Source: Gammaproteobacteria bacterium
GTDB taxonomy: Bacteria; Pseudomonadota; Gammaproteobacteria; Pseudomonadales; Pseudohongiellaceae
Direction: 5' to 3'
NCBI GenBank assembly: GCA_028818225.1
Contig: JAPPOG010000061.1
Span: 31,163-95,162, forward strand
Length of the DNA stretch: 64,000 nucleotides
Shown here: positions 37,537-47,826 of the stretch, in pieces
Position numbering within the stretch: position 1 is the stretch's first letter
Layout: each line of letters begins with the position of its first letter
Notes under the pieces: generated by a model
The model's input: only the letters and a program-made list of their open reading frames with translations
Databases searched by the model: none
Told to the model about the DNA's origin: nothing
Program-made: the position numbers and the translations under genes

Positions 37537-39015
37537 CTAGTCCACATTGAGGGATTTTTGTGCGAGCTGCACTGCGCGCACGATTGCTCTGGCCTTATTC
37601 TGGGTTTCTTCCCATTCCAATTCCGGCTGCGAATCTGCAACAATCCCGGCCCCAGCCTGCACGTAAAGTTTCCGATTCTTTATTACTGCAGTACGAATGG
37701 CGATAGCCATATCCATATTGTCATTCCAGCCCAGGTAACCCATAGCACCACCATAGATGCCCCGCTTGTTTGGTTCTAACTCATCAATAATTTCCATCGC
37801 CCGAACTTTAGGCGCGCCGCTGAGGGTGCCCACTGGCAGGGTTGACTGCAATACATCCAGTGAAGACTTATCATCACGAATTTCACTTTCTACAATCGAA
37901 GCGATATGCATAACATGGGAATAGCGCTCCACAAACATCTTTTTAGGTACAGTTACTGTACCAATTTTTGATACCCGACCAGAATCATTACGGCTCAGGT
38001 CAATTAGCATTAGATGTTCGGCGATTTCCTTGGCATCCGCCAACAACTCTTCTTCCAGAGCCTGGTCTTCTGCTTCTGTTGCTCCCCGTTTTCGCGTCCC
38101 TGCCAGTGGTCTTACAGTAATTCTCCCATTCTCAACACGGGCTAATATTTCTGGCGAAGCACTCACTACATGATGGTCTCCCATATCGAAGAACACCATA
38201 TAAGGTGATGGATTCAAGTAGCGTAAGGCGCGGTAGACGTTGATTGGATCGCCATCAAAAGCAACAGACATACGCTGGGCCAGAACTACCTGCATCACAT
38301 CCCCGGCTACAATGTAATCCTTGATCTTGTTGACCGCGGTTTCAAAATCAGCCTGTTTAAAATAGTGATGAAAATCCGACTCGGTTATTTCTTTATCGCT
38401 GGTGGATTCTGGTAAAGGGGTTGGAGACTTGAGAAGCTCTTGCAGCTGATCCAGTCGGCCCTGGGCCAAGTCGTAGGAGTCAGGCTTGGATGGATCAACG
38501 TTGATGACAAAAGAAATGGTCCCACGCAAATTATCGAATACCACCACTTCCTCAGAAACCATTAACAAAATTTCTGGTGTATCAATATCATCGATTGCTG
38601 CGCTGGGGCCTATGGTGGTCTCAACATAGCGCACGGTGTCATAGGCAAAATAGCCAACCAGTCCACCGGTAAACCTTTGCGCATCTGAAATTTCTGCAAC
38701 GCGAAACCTGGATTTGAATTCAGTGATGAATTTAAATGGATCATCCGTCGTCAATTCTTCAACGACTGCTCCATTGGTTTCAACGGTGATCTTGGATTCC
38801 CTTACTCTAATTACTGTTTCACAGGGCAATCCAATAATAGAGAAACGGCCCCATTTTTCACCGCCCTGTACCGACTCGAAGAAAAAACTATGTATACCTT
38901 TGCCGAGTTTTAAATAAGTGCTGAGAGGAGTTTCGGTATCCGCCAGCACTTCCCTAACAACTGGAATACAGTTATAACCCTGATCGGCTAGTTGCTGGAA
39001 CTGGTCTCGATTCAT
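37537..39015 (-). CDS. trpE: Anthranilate synthase component I
   Basis: A 492-residue chorismate-utilising enzyme that makes anthranilate with TrpG. The N-terminal feedback region has SFFFESVQGGEKWGRFSIIG (the ES of the tryptophan-binding LLES element). The catalytic domain has VMQVVLAQRMS, PSPYMVFFDMG, PLAGTRKRGATEAED, IDLSRNDSGRVS, LPVGTLSGAPKVRAMEII and the terminal VQAGAGIVADSQPE. The frame is open further upstream, but ATG 39015 fits the family. It follows rpe by 10 bases. Confidence 0.96.
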   Translation of the reverse strand: MNRDQFQQLADQGYNCIPVVREVLADTETPLSTYLKLGKGIHSFFFESVQGGEKWGRFSIIGLPCETVIRVRESKITVETNGAVVEELTTDDPFKFITEFKSRFRVAEISDAQRFTGGLVGYFAYDTVRYVETTIGPSAAIDDIDTPEILLMVSEEVVVFDNLRGTISFVINVDPSKPDSYDLAQGRLDQLQELLKSPTPLPESTSDKEITESDFHHYFKQADFETAVNKIKDYIVAGDVMQVVLAQRMSVAFDGDPINVYRALRYLNPSPYMVFFDMGDHHVVSASPEILARVENGRITVRPLAGTRKRGATEAEDQALEEELLADAKEIAEHLMLIDLSRNDSGRVSKIGTVTVPKKMFVERYSHVMHIASIVESEIRDDKSSLDVLQSTLPVGTLSGAPKVRAMEIIDELEPNKRGIYGGAMGYLGWNDNMDMAIAIRTAVIKNRKLYVQAGAGIVADSQPELEWEETQNKARAIVRAVQLAQKSLNVD

Positions 39016-39025
39016 TGAAGAGGTC

Positions 39026-39709
39026 CTAGTGATTAGGACTGGGTTCCTGGCCAAGTTCAGCGCGCATGGCTTTAATGGTTTCTGCGTAATCCTTGCTATT
39101 GAATATAGCGGATCCTGCCACAAACATATCCGCACCGGCATCAGCTATTTCGCGAATGTTTTTGACTCCTACACCACCATCTACTTCGAGACGAATTGGA
39201 TAACCGCTATCATCAATAAGCTTTCGCACTTTTTCGAGTTTTTTGAGAGTTGATGGGATAAATTTCTGTCCGCCGAATCCAGGATTTACTGACATCAAGA
39301 GAATTACGTCAATCTTGTCCATGAGGTACTCGAGGCAATCGATAGGCGAACCAGGATTAAAAACCAGTCCAGACTTGCAGCCCTGATCCCGAACTAATTG
39401 TAAAGACCGATCTATGTGGGCGGTAGCTTCCGGATGAAAGCTGATATAGCTTGCTCCTGCCTTGGCGAAGTCGAGAATAAGTTGATCGACCGGAGTAACC
39501 ATGAGATGGACATCAATGGGAGCCATGATCTTATGATTGCGCAGCGCCTCACAAACCATAGGGCCGATGGTTAGATTTGGCACATAGTGATTATCCATAA
39601 CATCGAAATGGATCACATCGGCGCCAGCATCCAGAACCGCATTAACTTCCTCTCCCAAACGCGCGAAATCTGCCGAGAGAATTGACGGAGCGATCAGATA
39701 GTCTTTCAT
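39026..39709 (-). CDS. rpe: Ribulose-phosphate 3-epimerase
   Basis: A 227-residue TIM-barrel enzyme interconverting ribulose-5-P and xylulose-5-P. Evident: [17 protein letters not shown] at the start, [19 protein letters not shown] with the catalytic Asp and metal ligands, [25 protein letters not shown], and [11 protein letters not shown]. In Pseudomonas a phosphoglycolate phosphatase gene separates rpe and trpE; here they are adjacent. Confidence 0.97.
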   Translation of the reverse strand: MKDYLIAPSILSADFARLGEEVNAVLDAGADVIHFDVMDNHYVPNLTIGPMVCEALRNHKIMAPIDVHLMVTPVDQLILDFAKAGASYISFHPEATAHIDRSLQLVRDQGCKSGLVFNPGSPIDCLEYLMDKIDVILLMSVNPGFGGQKFIPSTLKKLEKVRKLIDDSGYPIRLEVDGGVGVKNIREIADAGADMFVAGSAIFNSKDYAETIKAMRAELGQEPSPNH

Positions 39710-39974
39710 GCAAATACTGGCCCTGATTCGAGAAGTGGCGGTATTTTACAGATTAAGACTCGATTTGTCCCAATATCAGCTTAATACCCCTGATGTAATT
39801 TCTGGAGATTACAGTCTCTCTTATGCAACCGGGCGCGGTCAGGAATGTCACAGATAGAAATCAGTTTTTCATTGTATCGAGGCGCTTGGTTGACGCCAGG
39901 CAACGAGGATTATGCGAAAAATAAGCCGGGTTGTGTTAACCATCGCAGCATACGTTGGCTACTGCAGCCTGCAG

Positions 39975-40703
39975 TTAGGCTCGGATTTTACGAAAGCCGC
40001 ATACAGTTTCGTAAGCCGTACGAATAGCCATGGATTTTTCCTGGGCCTGCTTGAGGGATTCTTCAGTAAGGTTGTCGCGCACAAGTTTGTCCGGATGGTA
40101 CCGGGACATCATGCGCAGGTACGCACGGCGAATTTCCCCGTCCTCCACATCAGGTTCCAATTGCAGCACACGATAGGCGTTGTGAAGAAAATTGCGGGTC
40201 CTGGTTTGTTTGCTGCCTGTGTTTCCCTGCATCTCATTACACATGGAAAGAAAAGCGGCTCTATCAAAACCAAGAAGCTCTGCCACATCTCTTAGCAGGA
40301 CTTTTTCCTTTAAGCGCAATTCACCTTTCACAAAGGCATGCCTGATATGAATTTTCAGGAATAGATTTGCAAGAGCACTGTTTTTGCCTATAGCAGCCGC
40401 GAGCTCCATGACACAGGACAATACATCGGCATTCGGTTGTTTGCCCTGATCGAAATAGTTAATCGCCTTTTGTCGCTCGATTGTGCTGAGACCTAATACC
40501 TGCATAATAGTGGAGGCATACTTGACTTCAGCGCTTGTGACCCGCCCATCCAACTTGGCGACTTTCCCCATCAGCGCAAACATGGCCATCAAGAAAATCT
40601 GCTGGGTACGACCGCCATCAGGGACAGCAGCATGAGGATTACTGCCATCCAATCGACTCGTTATTGCACGCTTGTAACCGCGATTAAGTAATAATGCCAG
40701 CAT
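39975..40703 (-). CDS. DjlA-like TerB and J-domain co-chaperone without the membrane anchor
   Basis: A 242-residue protein. Residues about 34-150 form a TerB-like helical domain (MAMFALMGKVAKLDGRVTSAEV), and the C-terminal J domain (about 170-240) has the HPD motif in RYHPDKL, which stimulates DnaK ATPase. E. coli DjlA has an N-terminal transmembrane segment before TerB; here the first 33 residues are polar and an in-frame stop lies two codons before the ATG, so the protein appears soluble. The ATG is 3 bases after murU, and the amgK-murU-djlA order matches relatives. Confidence 0.85.
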   Translation of the reverse strand: MLALLLNRGYKRAITSRLDGSNPHAAVPDGGRTQQIFLMAMFALMGKVAKLDGRVTSAEVKYASTIMQVLGLSTIERQKAINYFDQGKQPNADVLSCVMELAAAIGKNSALANLFLKIHIRHAFVKGELRLKEKVLLRDVAELLGFDRAAFLSMCNEMQGNTGSKQTRTRNFLHNAYRVLQLEPDVEDGEIRRAYLRMMSRYHPDKLVRDNLTEESLKQAQEKSMAIRTAYETVCGFRKIRA

Positions 40704-40706
40704 GGC

Positions 40707-41396
40707 TCAGTCTCCACTCGATTGAGTAACCAGAGCATTTACCTCTTGCAGTCTTTTCGGTGTTCCAACGTCTATCCACAACCCTTCATGGATTTCTCCG
40801 CTTACCCGATCTTCAGCCATCGCTTCCTGTAACAATGGGATGGTTGAGCGCGGCTGAATTGGAATTCCTTCAAACAGTTTTTTATGCATAACGCTGATAC
40901 CACTAAAGGTCAGCCGTTTATCTCGTGCTTCATGATCCTCATGCACCTTGCCATTGTCATCGATATAAAAGTCACCATGAGGATGATGTTCAGCGTTCTC
41001 AACCAGGACCAGATGTGCCAAGCGATCATTTGCATCGATTGGCTGCAATCGGGAGAAATCGAAGTCCGTCCAAATATCCGCATTCACTACTATAAAACTG
41101 TCATCTTTAAGTTTAGGCAAAGATTTGATGATTCCGCCGGCAGTTTCCAGACGAATGGCTTCCCTGGAGTAGAGAATTTCTATGCCAAACCGTGAACCAT
41201 CGCCCAGAGTTTCTTCAATCATAGATCCAAGATAAAAATGATTGATGACAACACCGGTTACACCACCGGTTACCAGACGTTCAATCTGATGCTCGATAAG
41301 TGTTTTGTCCCCCACTTGCAATAGTGGTTTCGGTTTGTCGGCGGTGAGGGGCTTCATCCGCTTGCCCAGCCCGGCCGCCAGCATCATGGCACGCAT
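40707..41396 (-). CDS. murU: N-acetylmuramate alpha-1-phosphate uridylyltransferase
   Basis: A 229-residue nucleotidyltransferase making UDP-MurNAc from MurNAc-1-P in the peptidoglycan-recycling bypass of Pseudomonas. The N-terminus is MRAMMLAAGLGKRMKPLTAD with KPKPLLQVGDKTL, then VVNADIWTDF and the C-terminal LWIDVGTPKRLQEV. Start chosen at ATG 41396, twelve codons into the open frame. It is paired with amgK 59 bases upstream, the functional partner, which supports MurU over other sugar-1-P nucleotidyltransferases. Confidence 0.9.
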   Translation of the reverse strand: MRAMMLAAGLGKRMKPLTADKPKPLLQVGDKTLIEHQIERLVTGGVTGVVINHFYLGSMIEETLGDGSRFGIEILYSREAIRLETAGGIIKSLPKLKDDSFIVVNADIWTDFDFSRLQPIDANDRLAHLVLVENAEHHPHGDFYIDDNGKVHEDHEARDKRLTFSGISVMHKKLFEGIPIQPRSTIPLLQEAMAEDRVSGEIHEGLWIDVGTPKRLQEVNALVTQSSGD

Positions 41397-41455
41397 ATCT
41401 AATCCAGAATGAGTATTTTCTGCGGCTAGCATTCCTGCCCTGGCGCAGTGGTGTT

Positions 41456-42508
41456 TTAAAGCCTGGTCGCTGCTATCGGCCCTACTGACCGTTTGAACCA
41501 GTCAGTAAATGGTCTAAGTTCCGTATAGCGTTGACTAACCTCCAAAAAATATTGGATGACCAGAGGGATATCGGCCAAATAACGCGGTTTATTATCCCTA
41601 ATAGACAATCGGGCAAAGATACCGATTACCTTTAATTGGCGCTGAAGCCCCATGAGATCGAAGTCTCGGAGGAATTGAGACTCATCGATGTCCTTAATGA
41701 GCCCGGAGCTTTTTGCCTGTTCTAAGTAATACAGTGCCCAGCTATCCACCAATTCCGGCTCCCACCTGATATAGGCATCTCTTAGCAAAGAGACCAGATC
41801 ATAGGTATAGGGGCCGCATACTGCATCCTGAAAATCGATGATGCCGGGACTTGAGTCTTCGCCGAATTCAGCAGAATTCAGAATTAGCAGATTCCGGGAA
41901 TGATAATCCCGATGAACTGCAACCTGAGGCTGGGTCAAAGCTGCCTCCTCGAGGAATTCGAAGGTGTCTGCGATAAGCTGTCTGCTCTCATCATCAAGCT
42001 CGAGATTCAAGAAAGCCCCACAAAACCATTCTTCGAATAATGTCATCTCTCGATGCAATGCTTTTTTGTCATAGGGGTCAAGTCTATCTTTATCTACTCT
42101 GGCCTGAATATCGAGCAGCGAATCAATTGCAGCTGCATAGAGTGAGTTTATGGCGTTACCGTCTCCGCTGGATCGCAGATCTAGCAACCTATGTAAATAC
42201 AGCTCATCACCGAAGTCATCCAGCAGCATAAAACCCTGATCATAATCAGTGGAAAAAACTTTAGGAGCGGTAACACCTGCTGCTCTAAACAAGTTGCAAA
42301 TCCGCACAAAGATCCTGGAGTTTTCTTTCTCTGGAGGTGCATCGACGGCAATGAAATGAGACTCACCGGATCTAACCCGAAAATAGCGACGAAAACTTGC
42401 GTCTCCGCTAACCAACTCAAGTGCTACATCGCCATGATGGTCTGGTATTAATTGACCAAACACCTGGGCTACCCAGCTCGCTAATTTTTCTTCTCTTGTT
42501 TCCGACAT
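41456..42508 (-). CDS. amgK: N-acetylmuramate/N-acetylglucosamine kinase
   Basis: A 350-residue aminoglycoside-phosphotransferase-fold kinase that phosphorylates the anomeric C1 of MurNAc and GlcNAc. It has the Brenner-type catalytic motif VHRDYHSRNLLI, the metal-binding IDFQDAVCGPYTYDLVSLLRD, and the N-terminal ASFRRYFRV. With murU it forms the anomeric recycling route to UDP-MurNAc that confers fosfomycin tolerance in Pseudomonas. Divergent from lptD, sharing a 173-base upstream region. Confidence 0.9.
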   Translation of the reverse strand: MSETREEKLASWVAQVFGQLIPDHHGDVALELVSGDASFRRYFRVRSGESHFIAVDAPPEKENSRIFVRICNLFRAAGVTAPKVFSTDYDQGFMLLDDFGDELYLHRLLDLRSSGDGNAINSLYAAAIDSLLDIQARVDKDRLDPYDKKALHREMTLFEEWFCGAFLNLELDDESRQLIADTFEFLEEAALTQPQVAVHRDYHSRNLLILNSAEFGEDSSPGIIDFQDAVCGPYTYDLVSLLRDAYIRWEPELVDSWALYYLEQAKSSGLIKDIDESQFLRDFDLMGLQRQLKVIGIFARLSIRDNKPRYLADIPLVIQYFLEVSQRYTELRPFTDWFKRSVGPIAATRL

Positions 42509-42681
42509 TTACTGTACTTTTGTGTATTTGTGCTTGCTTTGAAATCAATCTGCAATGAATTATTATGCCCTTGCGCTCAAGTTTCGCACATCATTTAACC
42601 TGTACTTCAACTTGTTAGTCGGTTTCAGCCACAAATTGTTTATTTCCAATATAGATTTGATCTTCTCAGGATTGAGTTCCC

Positions 42682-45516
42682 GTGCCATTTAAGAAACGCC
42701 GGTTAGGATCGGAAATAGCCGTTATCTTATCAGCGGGACTGTTTCTAGCCGCTTCCTCTAATTCATCAGAGGCCCAGGTTCCCCAGTTTTCATGTCGACC
42801 AAATGATGCCGGAGATGGATGGATCTGTGAGAGCTCAGGCCCAATTGAATCGCGCAATACAGCAGATGGGACTGATCGCTATAACAGCGATACTGCGACC
42901 CTACCCGAAAGTGATGATGCAGAGGAATTGCCCGGCTTTCGCTTTCCGATTCAAGCGCCAGTGGAGATTATTGAAGAACCAGAAAATGAAGCCGCAGCAG
43001 AAGAAACTGAAGAGGTTCAGCAACTTGAGCAGGAAGAGCAGGCCAGCATTGAGCAACCTGCTTTCCCATTAGCGCCAGTGGCCCCAAGTGAAGAGTCACC
43101 CATGGAGCGCATAGCACAACCGATTAGCCCGGTGATTTCTGAATATCCACTGGACTGGGCACCACGCGACGAACTTAGTGAAGAACAGCTAACGAGAGTG
43201 CCCGGGAATTGTTGCGGCGCCTATATCGATCCTGTAGCTGAGTTATTTGATCCAGAGAATGATCCTGCTAGTGCCAGTACTACTTTTTTAACCAACGCAG
43301 GTTTATCACAGATTAATCAGAACCTTATCGCTATCGATGGAGATGTCATCGTTCAACAGGGTTATCGCACCATCAGCAACGATACGACTACAACAATTGA
43401 TCGTGGTGACAACACGGTATTGATGGATGGTAATGTGGAATTCCGTGAACCTGGAATTTTGCTACTGGGAAGTTCGGCCTACATCGACAGCGACAATTCT
43501 GTAAATCGCGTGGCGGAAGCCCAATACGTTTTGCATAACTATGGAGCTCGCGGCAACGCGGCAAGCATTGTTTACACCGCAGATTCAGGCCTGGTCAGTA
43601 TCGAGAATGGTGAATTCAGTCGCTGCGAACCCGGCAGTAATTTCTGGAAACTAAGAGCAGATACCATCGTACTGGATCAGGATGCCAATCGAGGTTATGC
43701 CAATAACGTAAGTCTACGTCTGGGCAACTTTCCCATTTTTTATTATCCAGGCACACTGCCATTCCCATTAGGGGATGAAAGAATATCTGGTTTCCTTGCC
43801 CCCAGCACCGGCTCAACTCGCAGTGGTGGCTTCGATTTCGAACTACCCTATTACTTCAACCTGGCACCACATTATGATGCCACACTTGCGCCAAGAGTCA
43901 TCTCAGACCGGGGGACACTCATTGGTTTGGAGGCGCGCTACCTCGCCAGCTGGTCCATGAACACACTGAATCTATCCGGCCTGTCAGGTGACAAATTATT
44001 CGACCCCGCGACAAGAGATATACCGGGCACAGAATCACCCCCGGTTGCAGATCGCTGGTTTGTCGGTTTTGAGCATCGGGGAATTCTCGGCAACAACTTC
44101 ACCACCTTCGTCGATTACAACGCCGTCAGCGATGAAGATTATTTTTATGACCTGGGCAGTAGCGGTTTGAATCTAACCAGTCGTACCCATCTCAACCGAC
44201 AAGGTCGCATAAATTTCAACTCCGACTATTTGCGAGCAGGCCTCAATGTACAACGCATCGAAATAATCGATCCGTTTTATGCGCGCTCAAATATCAACAA
44301 GCCTTTTGATCGACTGCCGCAGTTTTTCTTCGAAAGTAACGCATACCTGTGGGGTGGATTCAGGGTGGGCATTCGCGGTGAAGTTACTTCATTTGATCGA
44401 AATCTTAATGATGCATTGCTGAGCATGACGCAACTGGACAATGGTGCGTTAGTCAATGGTGAAAGGTTTAATGCAGAGCCAGAAATCGGCTGGTCAATAG
44501 AAAGTCCGGGTTGGTTTATTCGCACCAATGCAAAATACAAACATGTGCAGTACAAACTGCAGAACCAGGCATTGGCAACGCTGGAAGATCCTGAGTTGGG
44601 AATTGGCATCTACTCAATTGATTCTGGATTAGTGTTCGAACGGGATATGAATCGAGGTAGCGGCTGGCGTCAGACCCTCGAGCCTCGCCTTTTTTATCTC
44701 TATAGCGAGTTCGAAGACCAGAGTAGCTTACCCCTGTTCGATACTTCCGAGCTTAATTTCAGTTTTAGCCAGCTCTTTCGTGACGACCGTTTCAGCGGGG
44801 GAGACCGAATCGCTGACGCTGACCAGCTTGCCCTGGCACTCACCAGCCGCATTCTCAATCCATCGGGGAAGGAAACCGCAAGAATGAGCATTGGCCAGAT
44901 TCGCTATTTTGAAGATCGTTTTGTGACCCTGACCAATCCTTTGCAAACCTGGCTGCCCCGCTATTCGCCAATGACGAACAGGTCCGCCCTGGCCGGGGAA
45001 TTAGCCTTCACCCTGGGTGAAAACTGGCACTTTAATACCGATGTTCAATGGAACGAAGAAACCGAGGAAATTGATGAAGGCGCTGTTGCCCTGCGCTATC
45101 ACCGCGATGATGACCACCTGTTCAACCTCTCTTATCGCTACAGAAGCCTGTTTAACACGCCTTTCTTTACCCTTCCATCTGGAATCGATCCGCGGATCAA
45201 GCAAACCGATGTCTCTGCGGTCTGGCCGGTAAACGACAACTGGCGGGTACTGGCCCGGTGGAACTACGATCACAGTAATTCCCGAAATCTCGAGACATTT
45301 GCCGGAATTGAATGGTCTAATTGCTGTGCTACGATTCGCTTGATCGGGCGGGAATGGGTTGACGAGGACGAATTGTTTCTTCCTAATATCGAACCCGACC
45401 GAGGAATTTTTGTCCAATTTACTCTAAACGGGCTTGGCAACCTCACCGGAGGAGGTCTGAGCAGTCTGTTAACGGACAGTATCTGGGGATTTAGAGAAAC
45501 TGATTATGGCTTATAA
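42682..45516 (+). CDS. lptD: LPS-assembly protein LptD
   Basis: A 944-residue outer-membrane beta-barrel that with LptE inserts lipopolysaccharide in the outer leaflet. A signal peptide (about 1-31) is followed by C38 and C49, a Glu/Pro-rich stretch (about 75-165), CC at 177-178, the OstA-like periplasmic domain (GDVIVQQGYRTISND, ADTIVLDQD), and the LptD barrel with CC at 881-882. Those cysteine groups can supply the inter-domain disulfides required for LptD maturation. It is longer than E. coli LptD (784). Starts at GTG 42682. surA begins within its last codons (11-base overlap). Confidence 0.94.
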   Translation: MPFKKRRLGSEIAVILSAGLFLAASSNSSEAQVPQFSCRPNDAGDGWICESSGPIESRNTADGTDRYNSDTATLPESDDAEELPGFRFPIQAPVEIIEEPENEAAAEETEEVQQLEQEEQASIEQPAFPLAPVAPSEESPMERIAQPISPVISEYPLDWAPRDELSEEQLTRVPGNCCGAYIDPVAELFDPENDPASASTTFLTNAGLSQINQNLIAIDGDVIVQQGYRTISNDTTTTIDRGDNTVLMDGNVEFREPGILLLGSSAYIDSDNSVNRVAEAQYVLHNYGARGNAASIVYTADSGLVSIENGEFSRCEPGSNFWKLRADTIVLDQDANRGYANNVSLRLGNFPIFYYPGTLPFPLGDERISGFLAPSTGSTRSGGFDFELPYYFNLAPHYDATLAPRVISDRGTLIGLEARYLASWSMNTLNLSGLSGDKLFDPATRDIPGTESPPVADRWFVGFEHRGILGNNFTTFVDYNAVSDEDYFYDLGSSGLNLTSRTHLNRQGRINFNSDYLRAGLNVQRIEIIDPFYARSNINKPFDRLPQFFFESNAYLWGGFRVGIRGEVTSFDRNLNDALLSMTQLDNGALVNGERFNAEPEIGWSIESPGWFIRTNAKYKHVQYKLQNQALATLEDPELGIGIYSIDSGLVFERDMNRGSGWRQTLEPRLFYLYSEFEDQSSLPLFDTSELNFSFSQLFRDDRFSGGDRIADADQLALALTSRILNPSGKETARMSIGQIRYFEDRFVTLTNPLQTWLPRYSPMTNRSALAGELAFTLGENWHFNTDVQWNEETEEIDEGAVALRYHRDDDHLFNLSYRYRSLFNTPFFTLPSGIDPRIKQTDVSAVWPVNDNWRVLARWNYDHSNSRNLETFAGIEWSNCCATIRLIGREWVDEDELFLPNIEPDRGIFVQFTLNGLGNLTGGGLSSLLTDSIWGFRETDYGL

Positions 45517-46810
45517 ACCAAACTATTCATCGCTGGCCAGGTCCTGCCTGTTGACCGTAATAGCTATTCTTTTGAGCACCTCTGCCCTGGCGCAGCGGGT
45601 CTTGCTGGACCGGGTTATTGCCCTGGTGGATCAGGACGTAGTGTTGCAGAGCGAACTGGATCTGAGGATTGCGGACATCATCAATTCAGCCGCCCGTGAA
45701 AATCAACCATTACCCCCGGAAGACGAAATGAGGGCCGATGTTTTAGAGGCGCTAATCCTGGAAAACATTCAGCTACAGATGGCCGAGCAAGTCAGCATTC
45801 GCTACGACGATGACACAATTAACCGCGTACTTAATAATATGGCGCAGAACAGCAATATGACTTTTGATCAGTACGTTGCTGCCCTGGAAGCAAGTGGGGT
45901 TTACTTACAAACCCGTGATCAGGTTCGCCGTCAGATGATGCTGCAGGAACTTCAAAGAGGCATGGTCAACCGTCGCATTACAATCACCGATCAGGAAATC
46001 AATAACTTTCTGAATTCCGAAATGGGGAGAGAGGTAATGTCGGCAGATTACTTCATCGACCACATGCTAATCCCGTTTGGCAGTATCGATGGCGACGCAG
46101 AGCGTGAAGCCAAATTAAAATATGCGGCCGATCTGATCGCCAGAGTAGGCGAAGGTGAGAATTTTATCGAAGTCAGAGCACTGGCCAGACAAGCAAATAT
46201 CTTTCCGGTTGAAAGCACAGACTTCGGCTGGCGCAAGTCTGAAAATTTACCGAACCTGTTTTCTGAAATCGTTGAGAGCATGGAGCCAGGTACCGTCGAA
46301 GGTCCAATTGAAGCAGGCAATGGATACCATATTATCTTTTTAGCAGGAAAACGCGGTGGCACCGAACAAATCGTCAAGCAGACCAACGTACGTCACATTA
46401 TGCTTAGCGTAAATGAAATTCGTAATGAGCAACAAACCATCGATGCCATTACCGAACTTCGAGAACGAATTATGGCCGGGGAAGATTTTGCGACAATTGC
46501 GCGGCAATATTCAGACGATGCCACTACAGTGGTTGCCGGCGGTGATCTGGACTGGGTAACTGAAGGTGCTTTACCCAGGGAATTTGAGCTGGTTATTGAT
46601 GTACTTGAAGAAAACTTGCTGAGCGAACCTTTCGAATCCGCGACTGGCTGGCATATTGCTGAGGTTCTCGGTCGGCGCGAAACTGATTTGAGTGTTGAAT
46701 ATTCACGCTCACAGGCAGAACAGGCCTTACGCAATCGTAAATTCGACCTTGAACTCCAGAACTGGTTAATCGAAATTCGAGAAGAAGCCTTTGTGGAGCT
46801 TGTTGAATAG
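45506..46810 (+). CDS. surA: Periplasmic chaperone / peptidyl-prolyl isomerase SurA
   Basis: A 434-residue periplasmic chaperone for outer-membrane proteins, LptD among them. The signal peptide ends near ALA-Q (residue 29). The N-terminal SurA domain (RVIALVDQDVVLQSELDLRI) is followed by two parvulin domains, about 175-275 (DYFIDHMLIPFG ... GYHIIFL) and about 285-385 (NVRHIMLSVNE ... GWHIAEVLGRR). The start overlaps lptD by 11 bases, a conserved coupling of chaperone and client. Confidence 0.95.
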   Translation: MAYKPNYSSLARSCLLTVIAILLSTSALAQRVLLDRVIALVDQDVVLQSELDLRIADIINSAARENQPLPPEDEMRADVLEALILENIQLQMAEQVSIRYDDDTINRVLNNMAQNSNMTFDQYVAALEASGVYLQTRDQVRRQMMLQELQRGMVNRRITITDQEINNFLNSEMGREVMSADYFIDHMLIPFGSIDGDAEREAKLKYAADLIARVGEGENFIEVRALARQANIFPVESTDFGWRKSENLPNLFSEIVESMEPGTVEGPIEAGNGYHIIFLAGKRGGTEQIVKQTNVRHIMLSVNEIRNEQQTIDAITELRERIMAGEDFATIARQYSDDATTVVAGGDLDWVTEGALPREFELVIDVLEENLLSEPFESATGWHIAEVLGRRETDLSVEYSRSQAEQALRNRKFDLELQNWLIEIREEAFVELVE

Positions 46811-46830
46811 GGCTAACTGGTTAATGACTC

Positions 46831-47826
46831 GTGACCACTCGAATTGCCATTACTCCCGGCGAACCTGCCGGCATCGGCCCGGACCTTGCCGTTGCAATTG
46901 CCCAACACCCGCCTGCTGATACTGAACTGGTCGTAGTTAGCGATCGCCACATGCTGGAACAACGGGCAAATAGCCTAAATTTGCCACTAGCTCTAACCCC
47001 ATTTGTTGCAGATTCACCGAAATCTAGTTCATCTGGCGAGCTCTCGATCATACAAGTAAACACAAAAGATAATGTGGTCGCCGGAGAACTGAATCCTGCC
47101 AATGCAAGCTATGTATTGGAAAGCCTCCGGGTTGCTGCTGATCGTGTCGTGTCAGGCGAGCTGGATGCCATGGTTACCGGACCCGTTCACAAAGGCAATA
47201 TTAATGACGCTGGCATCGAGTTTACCGGCCATACCGAGTTTCTCGCTGAACATTGCAACATAGAGCTCCCAGTCATGATGTTGGCTACCGAAGGGCTGAG
47301 GGTGGCACTGACAACAACTCATCTGCCCTTGTTGAAAGTTGCGGAGGCTATCAACAAAGATCTGCTAAAGAATATTCTCTCGATACTGCATCAGGATTTG
47401 ATTGCAAAGTTTGGTATCGAGAGCCCTACGATTTTAGTTTGTGGATTAAACCCCCATGCTGGAGAAGGGGGGCACCTTGGTCATGAGGAGACTCAAGTTA
47501 TTGAACCTGTACTGGAAGAATTGCAGCGCGCTGGCATGGATTTAATCGGGCCACTTCCAGCGGATACGTTGTTTACACCAAAATACCTGGATCATGCCGA
47601 TGCAGTGCTTGCCATGTATCATGATCAGGGATTACCTGTCGTAAAATATAAAGGCTTTGGGGATGCCAGCAATATCACGCTTGGACTTCCCATAATTCGA
47701 ACTTCTGTCGATCACGGGACTGCCCTGGACCTGGCAGGCACGGGCAAGGCGAATACCAGCAGTCTCTACCATGCCATAGCAACAGCCAAGGAAATGGTGA
47801 GCCACTGGAGAAATCGTGAAACCTGA
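46831..47826 (+). CDS. pdxA: 4-hydroxythreonine-4-phosphate dehydrogenase
   Basis: A 331-residue NAD-dependent enzyme of the DXP-dependent vitamin B6 pathway. Features: [13 protein letters not shown] at the start, [42 protein letters not shown] and [11 protein letters not shown] with the metal-binding His, then [15 protein letters not shown]. Starts at GTG 46831. It overlaps rsmA by 11 bases; the surA-pdxA-rsmA-apaG-apaH order is conserved in gammaproteobacteria. Confidence 0.96.
   Translation: MTTRIAITPGEPAGIGPDLAVAIAQHPPADTELVVVSDRHMLEQRANSLNLPLALTPFVADSPKSSSSGELSIIQVNTKDNVVAGELNPANASYVLESLRVAADRVVSGELDAMVTGPVHKGNINDAGIEFTGHTEFLAEHCNIELPVMMLATEGLRVALTTTHLPLLKVAEAINKDLLKNILSILHQDLIAKFGIESPTILVCGLNPHAGEGGHLGHEETQVIEPVLEELQRAGMDLIGPLPADTLFTPKYLDHADAVLAMYHDQGLPVVKYKGFGDASNITLGLPIIRTSVDHGTALDLAGTGKANTSSLYHAIATAKEMVSHWRNRET

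Noticed and set aside
39016..39141. Longer trpE starting at 39141
   Set aside because: The extra 42 residues overlap rpe and have no match to the TrpE N-terminus; ATG 39015 fits.
37526..39974. Trp attenuator with leader peptide
   Set aside because: No short frame with consecutive Trp codons or alternative hairpins was found upstream of trpE, rpe or trpG.
39912..40295. Plus-strand frame with AACGAGG before ATG and a hydrophobic start
   Set aside because: Most of it lies antisense to the DjlA-like gene, and the part after residue 21 has no protein-like pattern. Only the intergenic first 60 bases look gene-like.
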